From an uncultured Lachnospiraceae bacterium (GTDB taxonomy: Bacteria > Bacillota > Clostridia > Lachnospirales > Lachnospiraceae), in contig CAJTVQ010000080.1 in the NCBI GenBank assembly GCA_910579935.1, positions 1-5,992 of the forward strand: a stretch of 5,992 nucleotides of DNA. Reading direction: 5' to 3'. Made by a program: the position numbers and the translations under genes. Below, piece after piece: positions 1-4,858 of the stretch. Position 1 is the first letter of the stretch, and each line of letters begins with the position of its first letter. The notes beneath the pieces were generated by a model, which had not been told where the DNA came from, ran no database searches, and was given only the letters and a program-made list of their open reading frames with translations.

Positions 1-84
1 CTCAAAAAAGAATCTAACCATTTCAGATAGTTCGCTATTAACTTAATGACATTGATTCACGGTCTAGGAGCCGCTCATAGTAAT

Positions 85-139
85 ATTCGGGGCAATATTC
101 CGAGTTTTGCTGCGCAAAAATTGCCCCTCACACCCGAAT
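85..139. repeat. Nested inverted repeat (stem-loop I)
   Basis: GGGGCAAT (89-96) pairs perfectly with ATTGCCCC (120-127). Inside it, TTTTGC (105-110) pairs perfectly with GCAAAA (114-119) around a three-base loop. Outside it, ATTC (85-88) can pair with GAAT (136-139). No T-tract follows on either side, so it is not a standard intrinsic terminator. The nested symmetry favours a structured repeat or a mobile-element end over a chance hairpin. Confidence 0.65.
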
Positions 140-150
140 CATGTTCTCAC

Positions 151-175
151 GGAATGCGCAGTAGATGCGCATTCC
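151..175. repeat. Perfect 10-bp inverted repeat (stem-loop II)
   Basis: GGAATGCGCA (151-160) and TGCGCATTCC (166-175) are perfect reverse complements around the five-base loop GTAGA. Short TCAC (147-150) and GTGA (182-185) flanks could extend pairing across a bulge. No T-tract follows. It lies about 11 bases from stem-loop I, so the two probably form one element of roughly 100 bases upstream of the ATPase promoter. Confidence 0.65.
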
Positions 176-266
176 TGACCCGTGAAAAGTAACCAAAAGT
201 GTGGGAATGCAGAAGGTTGCAATGAAAAACGTTTCCGGAAGAATTTTCAGTAGAACATGGATTTTG

Positions 267-275
267 TGTTATAAT
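267..275 (+). promoter_or_regulatory. Extended -10 promoter for the AAA-ATPase gene
   Basis: A perfect TATAAT lies at 270-275, preceded by TG at 267-268, giving the extended -10 form TGnTATAAT. No good -35 hexamer lies 16-18 bases upstream, which is acceptable for extended -10 promoters. Transcription would start near 282, about 38 bases before the ATPase start codon. Confidence 0.65.
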
Positions 276-319
276 GGAGTGACAAACAGACACATAAAAG
301 TAGGAGGCGGAAGGCATAT

Positions 320-1516
320 ATGGCAGTATGTTTAAATGCAAATGCGGCATATAAGGATTTTCAAATGCTCAGAAACGATAAATATTTTGTTGACAAGTCC
401 GGTATTATTGAGAAAGTGAATGAGCGGATTCGTACGAAAAACCGTTTTCTCTGTATTACGAAGCCGCGCCGCTTCGGAAAAACATCGGTATTAAATATGC
501 TTGGGGCGTATTATGGAAAAGCGTATCCGTCGGACGGGATATTTCATAATCTGAATATTGGAAAAAGCGAGCATTATGCGGAGCATCTGAATCAATATAA
601 TATCATCAGCATGAGTATGAACTGTATTCCGGAAGGAGGGAATACCTATGCGGATTACATGGAACTGATCAAAGGAAATATAAAAGACGATATCAGGGAG
701 GCCTATCCGGAACTGGGAAAGCAGGAATTTCGCAGCCTGCCCGATCTGCTGGCCGCTACGGGAGAAGAATTTATTTTTGTTATTGATGAATGGGATTATA
801 TTTTCAGCCATGATTTATATAGGGAGAATCAGGGGGATTATCTTGAATTTTTAAGGCATTTGCTGAAAGACAGACCGTATGTGGCACTGGCGTATATGAC
901 AGGAGTTTTGCCCGTGAAAAAATACAGTACCGGTTCGGCATTAAATATGTTTGATGAATATACGATGCTCAATGATTCCTTCTTTGATGAATATTTCGGG
1001 TTTACGGAAACTGAAGTGATGAATCTTTGCAGTAAGCAGTCAAAGCTGACAATGGATGAGATTGCGGAGTGGTATAATGGGTATTTTGCGGAAAATGTTG
1101 GAAGAATATACAATCCCCGTTCCGTTGTGCTGGCATTGCTTAATGGAAAATGCCGAAGCTATTGGACCAGAACAGGAAAGATGGATGAGGTTTTGTTTTT
1201 CCTGAAATATAATATTGGAGAAGTTCGGGATGATATTGTAAAAATGGTGAATCATACACCTGTCAGGATTGAGATAAAAAAAGAGTATGCGGCAGGTCAG
1301 GAAAGCCCTGCCAATAGAAAAGAAATATATTCGGCAATGATAATATACGGGCTATTATCTTATTATGACGGAGAGCTGGGAATTCCAAACAAAGAGATTA
1401 TGATTGAATTTGAAAATGCATTGGAGGACAGCGAATTCGGATATGTGGCTGAGCTTGTCAGAAATTCCGAGGAAACATTGAATGCCACGCTGGACGGAAA
1501 AGAGTGGTGGGAATAA
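320..1516 (+). CDS. AAA-ATPase-like family protein, truncated (nuclease domain lost)
   Basis: This 398-residue protein belongs to the AAA-ATPase-like family common in Lachnospiraceae and Bacteroidetes. The opening YFVDKSGII (residues 22-30) is family-typical, and the P-loop is the degenerate form KPRRFGKT (48-55). The Walker B strand is FIFVIDEWD (151-159). The middle block YMTGVLPVKKYSTGSALNMF (192-211) and NPRSV (265-269) are also strongly conserved. Full-length relatives continue for about 100 or more residues into a PD-(D/E)XK nuclease-like domain; here the protein stops just where that domain should begin. The last family residues survive out of frame after the stop (see 1504-1563), so this is a deletion derivative. 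AGGAGG at 302-307 lies 12 bases before the ATG, a rather long spacing. The cellular role of the family is not well established. ATP binding is plausible; nuclease activity is not expected from this version. Confidence 0.85.
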   Translation: MAVCLNANAAYKDFQMLRNDKYFVDKSGIIEKVNERIRTKNRFLCITKPRRFGKTSVLNMLGAYYGKAYPSDGIFHNLNIGKSEHYAEHLNQYNIISMSMNCIPEGGNTYADYMELIKGNIKDDIREAYPELGKQEFRSLPDLLAATGEEFIFVIDEWDYIFSHDLYRENQGDYLEFLRHLLKDRPYVALAYMTGVLPVKKYSTGSALNMFDEYTMLNDSFFDEYFGFTETEVMNLCSKQSKLTMDEIAEWYNGYFAENVGRIYNPRSVVLALLNGKCRSYWTRTGKMDEVLFFLKYNIGEVRDDIVKMVNHTPVRIEIKKEYAAGQESPANRKEIYSAMIIYGLLSYYDGELGIPNKEIMIEFENALEDSEFGYVAELVRNSEETLNATLDGKEWWE

Positions 1517-1563
1517 ATTATGACACAAAGACAAAGGAGCATCAGTGCAGAATTGAGAGGTAA
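1504..1563 (+). pseudogene. Out-of-frame C-terminal remnant of the PD-(D/E)XK domain
   Basis: In the frame starting at 1504 the DNA reads VVGINYDTKTKEHQCRIER and then TAA at 1561-1563. To my knowledge of the family this matches the conserved extreme C-terminus of full-length AAA-ATPase-like/nuclease proteins (a strand like LLVGINYDK, then KxHxC and IE). It overlaps the last codons and stop of the shortened ATPase but is in a different frame. The simplest reading is one internal deletion, not a multiple of three, that fused residue ~395 to this tail. From memory of family length, about 100-130 codons are gone. Confidence 0.7.
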
Positions 1564-1589
1564 ACTTCCGCCGAAGTAATCCGTTTCGG
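1564..1589. other. Weak overlapping hairpins between convergent genes
   Basis: ACTTC (1564-1568) can pair with GAAGT (1573-1577) over a tetraloop, or CCGAA (1571-1575) with TTCGG (1585-1589). Both stems are short and neither is followed by a T-run on either strand. The gap between the ATPase remnant and the regulator therefore shows no clear intrinsic terminator. One of these stems may still serve as a weak bidirectional stop. Confidence 0.25.
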
Positions 1590-1628
1590 TTTCCGGACAA
1601 GAAATGCGTTTACAACATATCATATTTT

Positions 1629-2255
1629 TTATTGCTTTACCGGAAAGGAAATCATTTCCGTAAATCCTTTTACAATGAAATTCATAATAACTTTCATCTG
1701 CCGTATTGCGTTCTTTTCCTCTTTCTCGTGTGTCAGCAGATGAATGAACGCATCTATTGTCATATGTGCCATCCAATGGATAAGGTAAGAATTGGGCTGC
1801 TGTCCGGCTGTTTGTATTGCAAATTTCTCTGCGGATATTGCAAATTGTTTTTCTGTCAGATCCACAATCCGGTCAAGACAGTCTTCAAAAGCAGTCCCTT
1901 GGGATTTGGTCAGCAGAAGAATAAATATGTCATAGTTTTGATACAAATGATGGATAAGCAGTTCTGCAATATCATCGTGATCTCCTTCCTGATGTTCATA
2001 GACGTCCGGCAGGGAAAGCATATCCTTATCTTCCTGGAAATGTTCCTGCATCATATTCACAAGCATAGTCAGGGGAGGTTCCACAATTGCCCGGAATAAA
2101 TCTTCCTTATTATCAAAAAAGAAATACAGTGCTCCTGTTGTCATATCTGCATTGGCGCAGATTTTACGAAGAGAGGCTTTGGCATAGCCTTTTTCCATAA
2201 ACTCTGCTTTGGCGCTGGCAATTAATTTTTCTTTTGTTTCCCGATCTTCTTTCAT
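1629..2255 (-). CDS. TetR/AcrR-family transcriptional regulator
   Basis: This is a 208-residue protein, normal for the TetR family. The N-terminal DNA-binding domain is clear: TKEKLIASAKAEFMEKGYAKASLRKICANA forms helix 1 and the first part of the helix-turn-helix (about residues 7-36). The recognition region TTGALYFFFDNKEDLF follows (39-54), close to the family pattern TxGxxYxxFxxKexL. The C-terminal ligand-binding part (about 60-208) is all-helical and, as usual, too divergent to name a ligand. The start is supported by a Shine-Dalgarno site AAGGGTGG on the minus strand (2260-2267). The gene is convergent with the ATPase and divergent from the cysteine operon, with its own promoter (2288-2316) and a likely self-operator (2277-2289). 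Its targets beyond itself are not evident. Confidence 0.92.
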   Translation of the reverse strand: MKEDRETKEKLIASAKAEFMEKGYAKASLRKICANADMTTGALYFFFDNKEDLFRAIVEPPLTMLVNMMQEHFQEDKDMLSLPDVYEHQEGDHDDIAELLIHHLYQNYDIFILLLTKSQGTAFEDCLDRIVDLTEKQFAISAEKFAIQTAGQQPNSYLIHWMAHMTIDAFIHLLTHEKEEKNAIRQMKVIMNFIVKGFTEMISFPVKQ

Positions 2256-2276
2256 ATTACCACCCTTGTTATCAAC

Positions 2277-2289
2277 ATGACAGTGTTAT
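2277..2289. promoter_or_regulatory. Putative TetR operator overlapping the regulator's own promoter
   Basis: ATGACA (2277-2282) and TGTTAT (2284-2289) form an imperfect palindrome around one central G, with five of six positions symmetric. TetR-family operators are often short palindromes of this type. On the minus strand it overlaps the -10 hexamer and the expected transcription start of the regulator gene, the usual position for self-repression. Assignment to this regulator is inference from position. Confidence 0.4.
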
Positions 2290-2316
2290 CTTATGATATT
2301 TCCATGAATTTGTCAA
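2288..2316 (-). promoter_or_regulatory. Promoter of the TetR-family gene
   Basis: On the minus strand there is a perfect -35 TTGACA (2311-2316), a 17-base spacer and a -10 TAAGAT (2288-2293). Transcription would start near 2281, about 25 bases before the regulator's start codon. Confidence 0.7.
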
Positions 2317-2350
2317 TGAAAAAATATAATTTGAGAACATGATTCAGCTG

Positions 2351-2367
2351 TTACAGAAGTTTTGTAA
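2351..2367. promoter_or_regulatory. TTACA/TGTAA inverted repeat upstream of the cysteine operon promoter
   Basis: TTACA (2351-2355) and TGTAA (2363-2367) are reverse complements separated by seven bases. The site ends 16 bases upstream of the -35 hexamer of the operon promoter, where activators such as LysR-type regulators commonly bind. No regulator can be assigned from this window, and a short AT-rich palindrome like this can occur by chance. Confidence 0.25.
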
Positions 2368-2383
2368 ATTATAAAAATAATAG

Positions 2384-2412
2384 TTGACAAATGCAGAAAT
2401 CAATATTATAGT
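2384..2412 (+). promoter_or_regulatory. Strong sigma-A-type promoter of the cysteine operon
   Basis: There is a perfect -35 TTGACA (2384-2389), a 17-base spacer and a -10 TATAGT (2407-2412). The AT-rich stretch just upstream (about 2361-2382) could serve as an UP element. Transcription should start near 2419, about 45 bases before the leader ORF and about 330 bases before the lyase gene. Confidence 0.85.
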
Positions 2413-2436
2413 ATTCCTATCGAGTTAATATGGAAT
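2413..2436. promoter_or_regulatory. Putative repressor box (Rrf2/CymR-like) over the transcription start
   Basis: ATTCC (2413-2417) and GGAAT (2432-2436) form an inverted repeat with a 14-base AT-rich centre. It begins directly after the -10 hexamer and covers the predicted start site, a classic repressor position. The arms resemble the ATTCC/GGAAT elements described for Rrf2-family regulators of cysteine metabolism such as CymR, and the downstream genes fit that role. The regulator assignment is inference; no such regulator is encoded here. Confidence 0.4.
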
Positions 2437-2450
2437 AATGACATGGAACA

Positions 2451-2456
2451 AGGAGG
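2451..2456 (+). promoter_or_regulatory. Shine-Dalgarno site of the leader ORF
   Basis: A perfect AGGAGG lies seven bases before the ATG at 2464. A near-optimal ribosome binding site on a 34-codon ORF argues that the short peptide is really translated. Confidence 0.85.
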
Positions 2457-2463
2457 AAAAATC

Positions 2464-2568
2464 ATGAAAGTACAGATTATGGAAAAAAATCGGAATCACA
2501 GAAGTATGTGCTGCTGTTGTATGTGCAGGATGCCGGCGGTTTATTTTCATATGTGTATGAGAATCTGA
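2464..2568 (+). CDS. Cys/Met-rich leader peptide (putative cysteine attenuation leader)
   Basis: This 34-residue ORF reads MKVQIMEKNRNHRSM, CCCCMCRM (residues 16-23) and PAVYFHMCMRI. It has six Cys (16-19, 21 and 31) and seven Met, so sulfur amino acids make up 13 of 34 residues. The start is fixed by a perfect AGGAGG seven bases upstream and lies about 45 bases after a consensus promoter. It is followed by an intrinsic terminator and then by a cysteine/methionine-metabolism lyase and a cystine-type transporter. The best reading is a leader peptide whose translation senses Cys-tRNA supply: ribosomes slow at the TGC TGC TGT TGT run (2509-2520) when cysteine is scarce. There is no signal peptide or membrane segment. 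A cytosolic metal-binding or otherwise functional peptide is possible but less likely given the adjoining terminator/antiterminator. Confidence 0.8.
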   Translation: MKVQIMEKNRNHRSMCCCCMCRMPAVYFHMCMRI

Positions 2569-2613
2569 TACTTAAGGGAGATAGGAAGATAAAAGAACGT
2601 TAAGTAAGCAGAT
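2563..2613 (+). promoter_or_regulatory. Predicted antiterminator hairpin
   Basis: TACTTAA (2569-2575) pairs perfectly with TTAAGTA (2600-2606). ATCTG (2563-2567) pairs perfectly with CAGAT (2609-2613), across a small 1x2 internal loop. This 12-pair stem takes up most of the 5' arm of the downstream terminator (2606-2615), so the two structures exclude each other. Its own 5' strand starts at the last sense codon of the leader and includes the leader's stop codon. A ribosome finishing the peptide would cover it and let the terminator form. A ribosome held at Cys16-21 would leave it free. The pairing was found by eye; no folding energy was computed. Confidence 0.65.
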
Positions 2614-2637
2614 ACCCGTTTGTGTGTCTGTTTTTTT
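2606..2637 (+). terminator. Intrinsic terminator (attenuator) inside the operon leader
   Basis: CAGATAC (2609-2615) pairs with GTGTCTG (2624-2630), including one G-U pair, around an eight-base loop. AAG (2606-2608) can extend the stem into the following T-run. Seven T's follow at 2631-2637. It sits 38 bases after the leader ORF's stop and about 110 bases before the lyase start codon, within the operon's own transcript. It should therefore act as an attenuator, not as the end of an upstream gene. Confidence 0.8.
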
Positions 2638-2646
2638 ATGCACAAA

Positions 2647-2710
2647 CCGCAGCAGAACACGAAAGCGGCTCAGAGGTCGTGCGGCGGGCAGGGGAAATCC
2701 TTCCTGCCCG
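2647..2710 (+). other. Two adjacent GC-rich stem-loops in the lyase 5' UTR
   Basis: Hairpin A: CCGC (2647-2650) with GCGG (2681-2684), continued inside by ACGA (2659-2662) with TCGT (2677-2680). Hairpin B follows without a gap: CGGGCAGG (2685-2692) pairs perfectly with CCTGCCCG (2703-2710) over a ten-base loop. No T-tract follows, so B is not a standard intrinsic terminator. The stems end 25 bases before the lyase's AGGAGG. They may stabilise the processed mRNA or add another regulatory switch. I recognise no known riboswitch, and the T-box core sequence is absent. Confidence 0.5.
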
Positions 2711-2747
2711 ATGATACAAGTACAAAAGCACAGTCAGGAGGAGAAGA

Positions 2748-3893
2748 ATGAAATATCAGACAACGGCAATCCATGGAGGAAGACCGGATGACAGCGGTAA
2801 GAGAGCTGTAAATTACCCGCTTTACTTATCTTCCACATTCGCACAGGACGATGTGGAAAATTTTAAAGAATTTGTTTATTCCAGAGGGGCTAATCCTACG
2901 AGAGCTTCCGTGGAAAAACTTGCGGCAGATTTGGAAGGAGCCAGACACGGTTTGGCATTTGCTACAGGAATGGCAGCAACCAGCAATGTGTTTGACCTTT
3001 TAAATCAAGGGGATAAAGTATTGCTGAACAATAACGTGTATGGGGGAACCTGGAGATTTGTATCCAACCTGTTTGAAAAAAGAGGAATTACATATGAAGT
3101 GGTGGACAGTCTCAATGAATATGATTTTGAACGTATATCCGAAGATGTAAAAATGATTTTTGTTGAAACACCGTCCAATCCGCTGCTGGAAATTACAGAT
3201 ATCAGGAGAATAACGCAGGAAGCTAAAAAGCGCGGGATTCTTGTAGCAGTGGATAACACTTTTATGACATCATATTTCCAAAGACCTCTGGAACTGGGAG
3301 CAGATATCGTAGTTTATTCTGCAACAAAATACTATGCAGGACATTCGGATATACTGGCAGGTCTGGTGGTGCTGAATGACGATGAATTATATGCAAAACT
3401 GAAATTTTTTCAGAATACCACAGGAGGTGTGCTCAGTCCGTTTGACTCCTTTTTACTGGCAAGAGGAATCAAAACACTGGGGGTACGGCTGGACAGGCAT
3501 CAGTATAATGCAGCAAAAATAGCAGAATATCTGGAAAGCCATGAGGCAGCCGGGAAAGTATTTTATCCGGGTCTGAAAAGCAATAAAGGATATGAGCTGC
3601 AAAGGAAACAGGCATCGGGAGACGGCGGTGTGCTATCCTTTTTATTCCGGGAGGATGGGTATGATTTGCAGAAATTTGTAAACAGCCTGCACCTGTTTGG
3701 ATTTACGGTCAGTCTCGGAGGAGTGGAATCACTGATTTGCAAACCGGCCACAATGACCCATGAATCATATGCAAAGGAGCTACAGGAAAAAATCGGTATC
3801 AGACAGAATTTACTGCGGCTGGCCATAGGAATTGAAGATGCAGAGGATTTGCTGGAAGATTTAGATCAGGCATTAAAAAAAGCAAAGAAATAA
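2748..3893 (+). CDS. PLP-dependent cystathionine/cysteine lyase (Cys/Met metabolism family)
   Basis: This 381-residue protein has the normal length for the Cys/Met-metabolism PLP enzymes (cystathionine gamma-synthase, beta- and gamma-lyases, methionine gamma-lyase). Visible signatures in order are YSRGANPT (residues 44-51, phosphate-binding Tyr and Arg), GMAATSNV (74-81), and AVDNTF with Asp169 for the pyridine nitrogen. Then come SATKYYAGHSD with the Schiff-base Lys194, SLGGVESL (322-329) and LLRLAIGIED with the carboxylate-binding Arg357. The start follows AGGAGG (2736-2741) by six bases. It is the first large gene of the operon, behind the cysteine-type leader and ahead of a cystine-type transporter. 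This favours a C-S lyase acting on cystathionine or cystine/cysteine. Sequence alone does not separate gamma-lyase, beta-lyase and gamma-synthase. The enzyme is cytoplasmic and homotetrameric in known relatives. Confidence 0.9.
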   Translation: MKYQTTAIHGGRPDDSGKRAVNYPLYLSSTFAQDDVENFKEFVYSRGANPTRASVEKLAADLEGARHGLAFATGMAATSNVFDLLNQGDKVLLNNNVYGGTWRFVSNLFEKRGITYEVVDSLNEYDFERISEDVKMIFVETPSNPLLEITDIRRITQEAKKRGILVAVDNTFMTSYFQRPLELGADIVVYSATKYYAGHSDILAGLVVLNDDELYAKLKFFQNTTGGVLSPFDSFLLARGIKTLGVRLDRHQYNAAKIAEYLESHEAAGKVFYPGLKSNKGYELQRKQASGDGGVLSFLFREDGYDLQKFVNSLHLFGFTVSLGGVESLICKPATMTHESYAKELQEKIGIRQNLLRLAIGIEDAEDLLEDLDQALKKAKK

Positions 3894-3904
3894 AAAAGCA
3901 AAGA
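3876..3904 (+). repeat. Short direct repeat at the lyase/binding-protein junction
   Basis: The 13-mer AAAAAAGCAAAGA occurs at 3876-3888 and again at 3892-3904, period 16. The first copy encodes the last Lys-rich codons of the lyase; the second forms the spacer and the start of the next gene's ribosome binding site. It looks like a small local duplication. Confidence 0.6.
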
Positions 3905-3916
3905 GGAGAAAAAAGT

Positions 3917-4837
3917 ATGAAAAAGAAAAAAATTATCGGAATTGTATTGGCAGCAGTTATCACGGCGGCAGGCCTGACAGGATGCGGAAATGCACCGCAG
4001 ACAGCATCGGCTGCGGAAAAGGCACAGGAGACAGAAGCCGGAACAACGGAGGCAGACGGACAGGCAGCAGGAAGTAACGCGCAGGCAGCGGAAGATCAGA
4101 CAGGCGGAGACAGCGCAGAAACTACAGGTGACGATTCCCTGGCAAAAGTACAGAGTGCGGGCGTATTGAAAATAGGAACAGAAGGGACCTATGCACCGTA
4201 CAGCTATCATGAAGAAGACGGCAGCCTGACTGGTTTTGACGTAGAGATTGCAGAGCTGATTGCAGAAAAACTTGGTGTAAAAGCAGAATTTGTAGAAACC
4301 AAATGGGATGCCATGATTGCAGGCCTGGATGCAAAGCGTTTTGACATTATCGCAAATCAGGTGGGCATTTCAGAAGAACGATTGGAAAAATATGATTTTT
4401 CCGAACCATATACCTATATCCACGGTGCACTGATTGTAAATAAAGATAATGAGGATATTACATCTTTTGAAGATATCTCCGGAAAGAAAAGTGCACAGAC
4501 GCTGACCAGCAACTGGGGACAGACGGCGGAAGAATACGGTGCGGAACTGGTCGGTGTGGATGGATTTGAACAGTCGATTGAGTTAATTGCAAGCGGACGT
4601 GCAGACCTTACCATTAATTCGGAAGTTGCTCTGTATGATTATCTGAAACAGAAACCCGATGCGCCGATTAAAAAAGCAGTATTGTCAGATGACCCGTCTG
4701 TCGTAGGCATTCCGGTACGGAAAGGGGAGACTTCCTTATATGAAGCTGTTAATAAAGCGATAGTGGAACTGAAGGAAGAAGGAAAATTGACAGAACTTTC
4801 TATTAAGTATTTTGGTGCGGATATTACACAGGAATAA
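3917..4837 (+). CDS. tcyA: Cystine-type amino acid ABC transporter, substrate-binding lipoprotein
   Basis: This 306-residue protein has a lipoprotein signal peptide: KKKK, a hydrophobic core, then the lipobox LTGC with Cys23. It should be anchored on the outer face of the membrane. Residues 24-72 are a low-complexity Ala/Glu/Thr/Gly/Gln linker. The family-3 solute-binding domain follows: VLKIGTEGTYAPYSYH (83-98), GFDVEIAELIAEKLG (106-120), RFDIIANQVG (141-150), and SAQTLTSNWG (192-201) with VDGFEQSIELIASGRAD (214-230). The TEGTYAP, ANQVG and LTSN segments resemble cystine-binding proteins of the TcyA/FliY group more than glutamine or arginine binders. The gene lies 23 bases after the lyase with AGGAG at 3904-3908. 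The gene order (binding protein, permease, ATPase) matches tcyABC. Cystine is the likely ligand; a related sulfur amino acid is possible. Confidence 0.85.
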   Translation: MKKKKIIGIVLAAVITAAGLTGCGNAPQTASAAEKAQETEAGTTEADGQAAGSNAQAAEDQTGGDSAETTGDDSLAKVQSAGVLKIGTEGTYAPYSYHEEDGSLTGFDVEIAELIAEKLGVKAEFVETKWDAMIAGLDAKRFDIIANQVGISEERLEKYDFSEPYTYIHGALIVNKDNEDITSFEDISGKKSAQTLTSNWGQTAEEYGAELVGVDGFEQSIELIASGRADLTINSEVALYDYLKQKPDAPIKKAVLSDDPSVVGIPVRKGETSLYEAVNKAIVELKEEGKLTELSIKYFGADITQE

Positions 4838-4858
4838 GAATATGTAAGGAGAAAGCAT

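Larger units (their letters stand above)
1..319. other. Intergenic region with two stem-loops, no convincing gene
   Basis: I see no convincing gene here. Short frames stay open through the hairpins on both strands, but none has a good ribosome binding site or a recognisable protein. A frame ending at the TAA at 44-46 could be the last 14 codons of a gene entering from the left edge; this cannot be decided. The stretch contains two strong stem-loops (85-139 and 151-175) and, at its right end, the promoter and ribosome binding site of the ATPase gene at 320. The stem-loop block could be a dispersed intergenic repeat or the decayed end of a mobile element. That is a guess from its symmetry, not something the window proves. 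Confidence 0.5.

Noticed and set aside
1..46. Possible C-terminal tail of a gene entering from the left edge (14 codons to TAA)
   Set aside because: Too short to recognise, and other frames are also open nearby, so it is mentioned only under the intergenic entry.
147..350. Minus-strand 67-codon frame across the left hairpin and the ATPase promoter
   Set aside because: It runs through the hairpin, promoter and start of the ATPase gene and has no family resemblance.
491..1255. Minus-strand open frames opposite the AAA-ATPase gene (491-811, 838-1113, 1040-1255)
   Set aside because: They are antisense to a clearly conserved coding region, lack good ribosome binding sites and resemble no family.
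1632..2099. Plus-strand 155-codon open frame opposite the TetR-family gene
   Set aside because: It is Cys/Phe-rich, lies antisense to a clear TetR protein and has no convincing Shine-Dalgarno site.
2464..2568. Cys-rich ORF as a bacteriocin, ranthipeptide or metallothionein-like product
   Set aside because: There is no signal, no modification enzyme nearby and no repeated CxxC spacing. Position before an attenuator and cysteine genes favours a leader role.
2685..2710. Second intrinsic terminator before the lyase
   Set aside because: The stem is strong, but it is followed by ATGATACAAG, not a T-tract.
2641..2747. T-box or SAM riboswitch in front of the lyase
   Set aside because: The T-box core (AGGGTGGnACCGCG type) is not present, and I see no SAM-riboswitch architecture. 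The Cys-rich ORF with terminator/antiterminator explains the leader better.
3005..4210. Minus-strand open frames opposite the lyase and binding-protein genes (3005-3259, 3563-3826, 3866-4210)
   Set aside because: They are shadows of strongly conserved genes; the Cys-rich one at 3866-4210 comes from the reverse complement of the Ala/Gly/Glu-rich linker.
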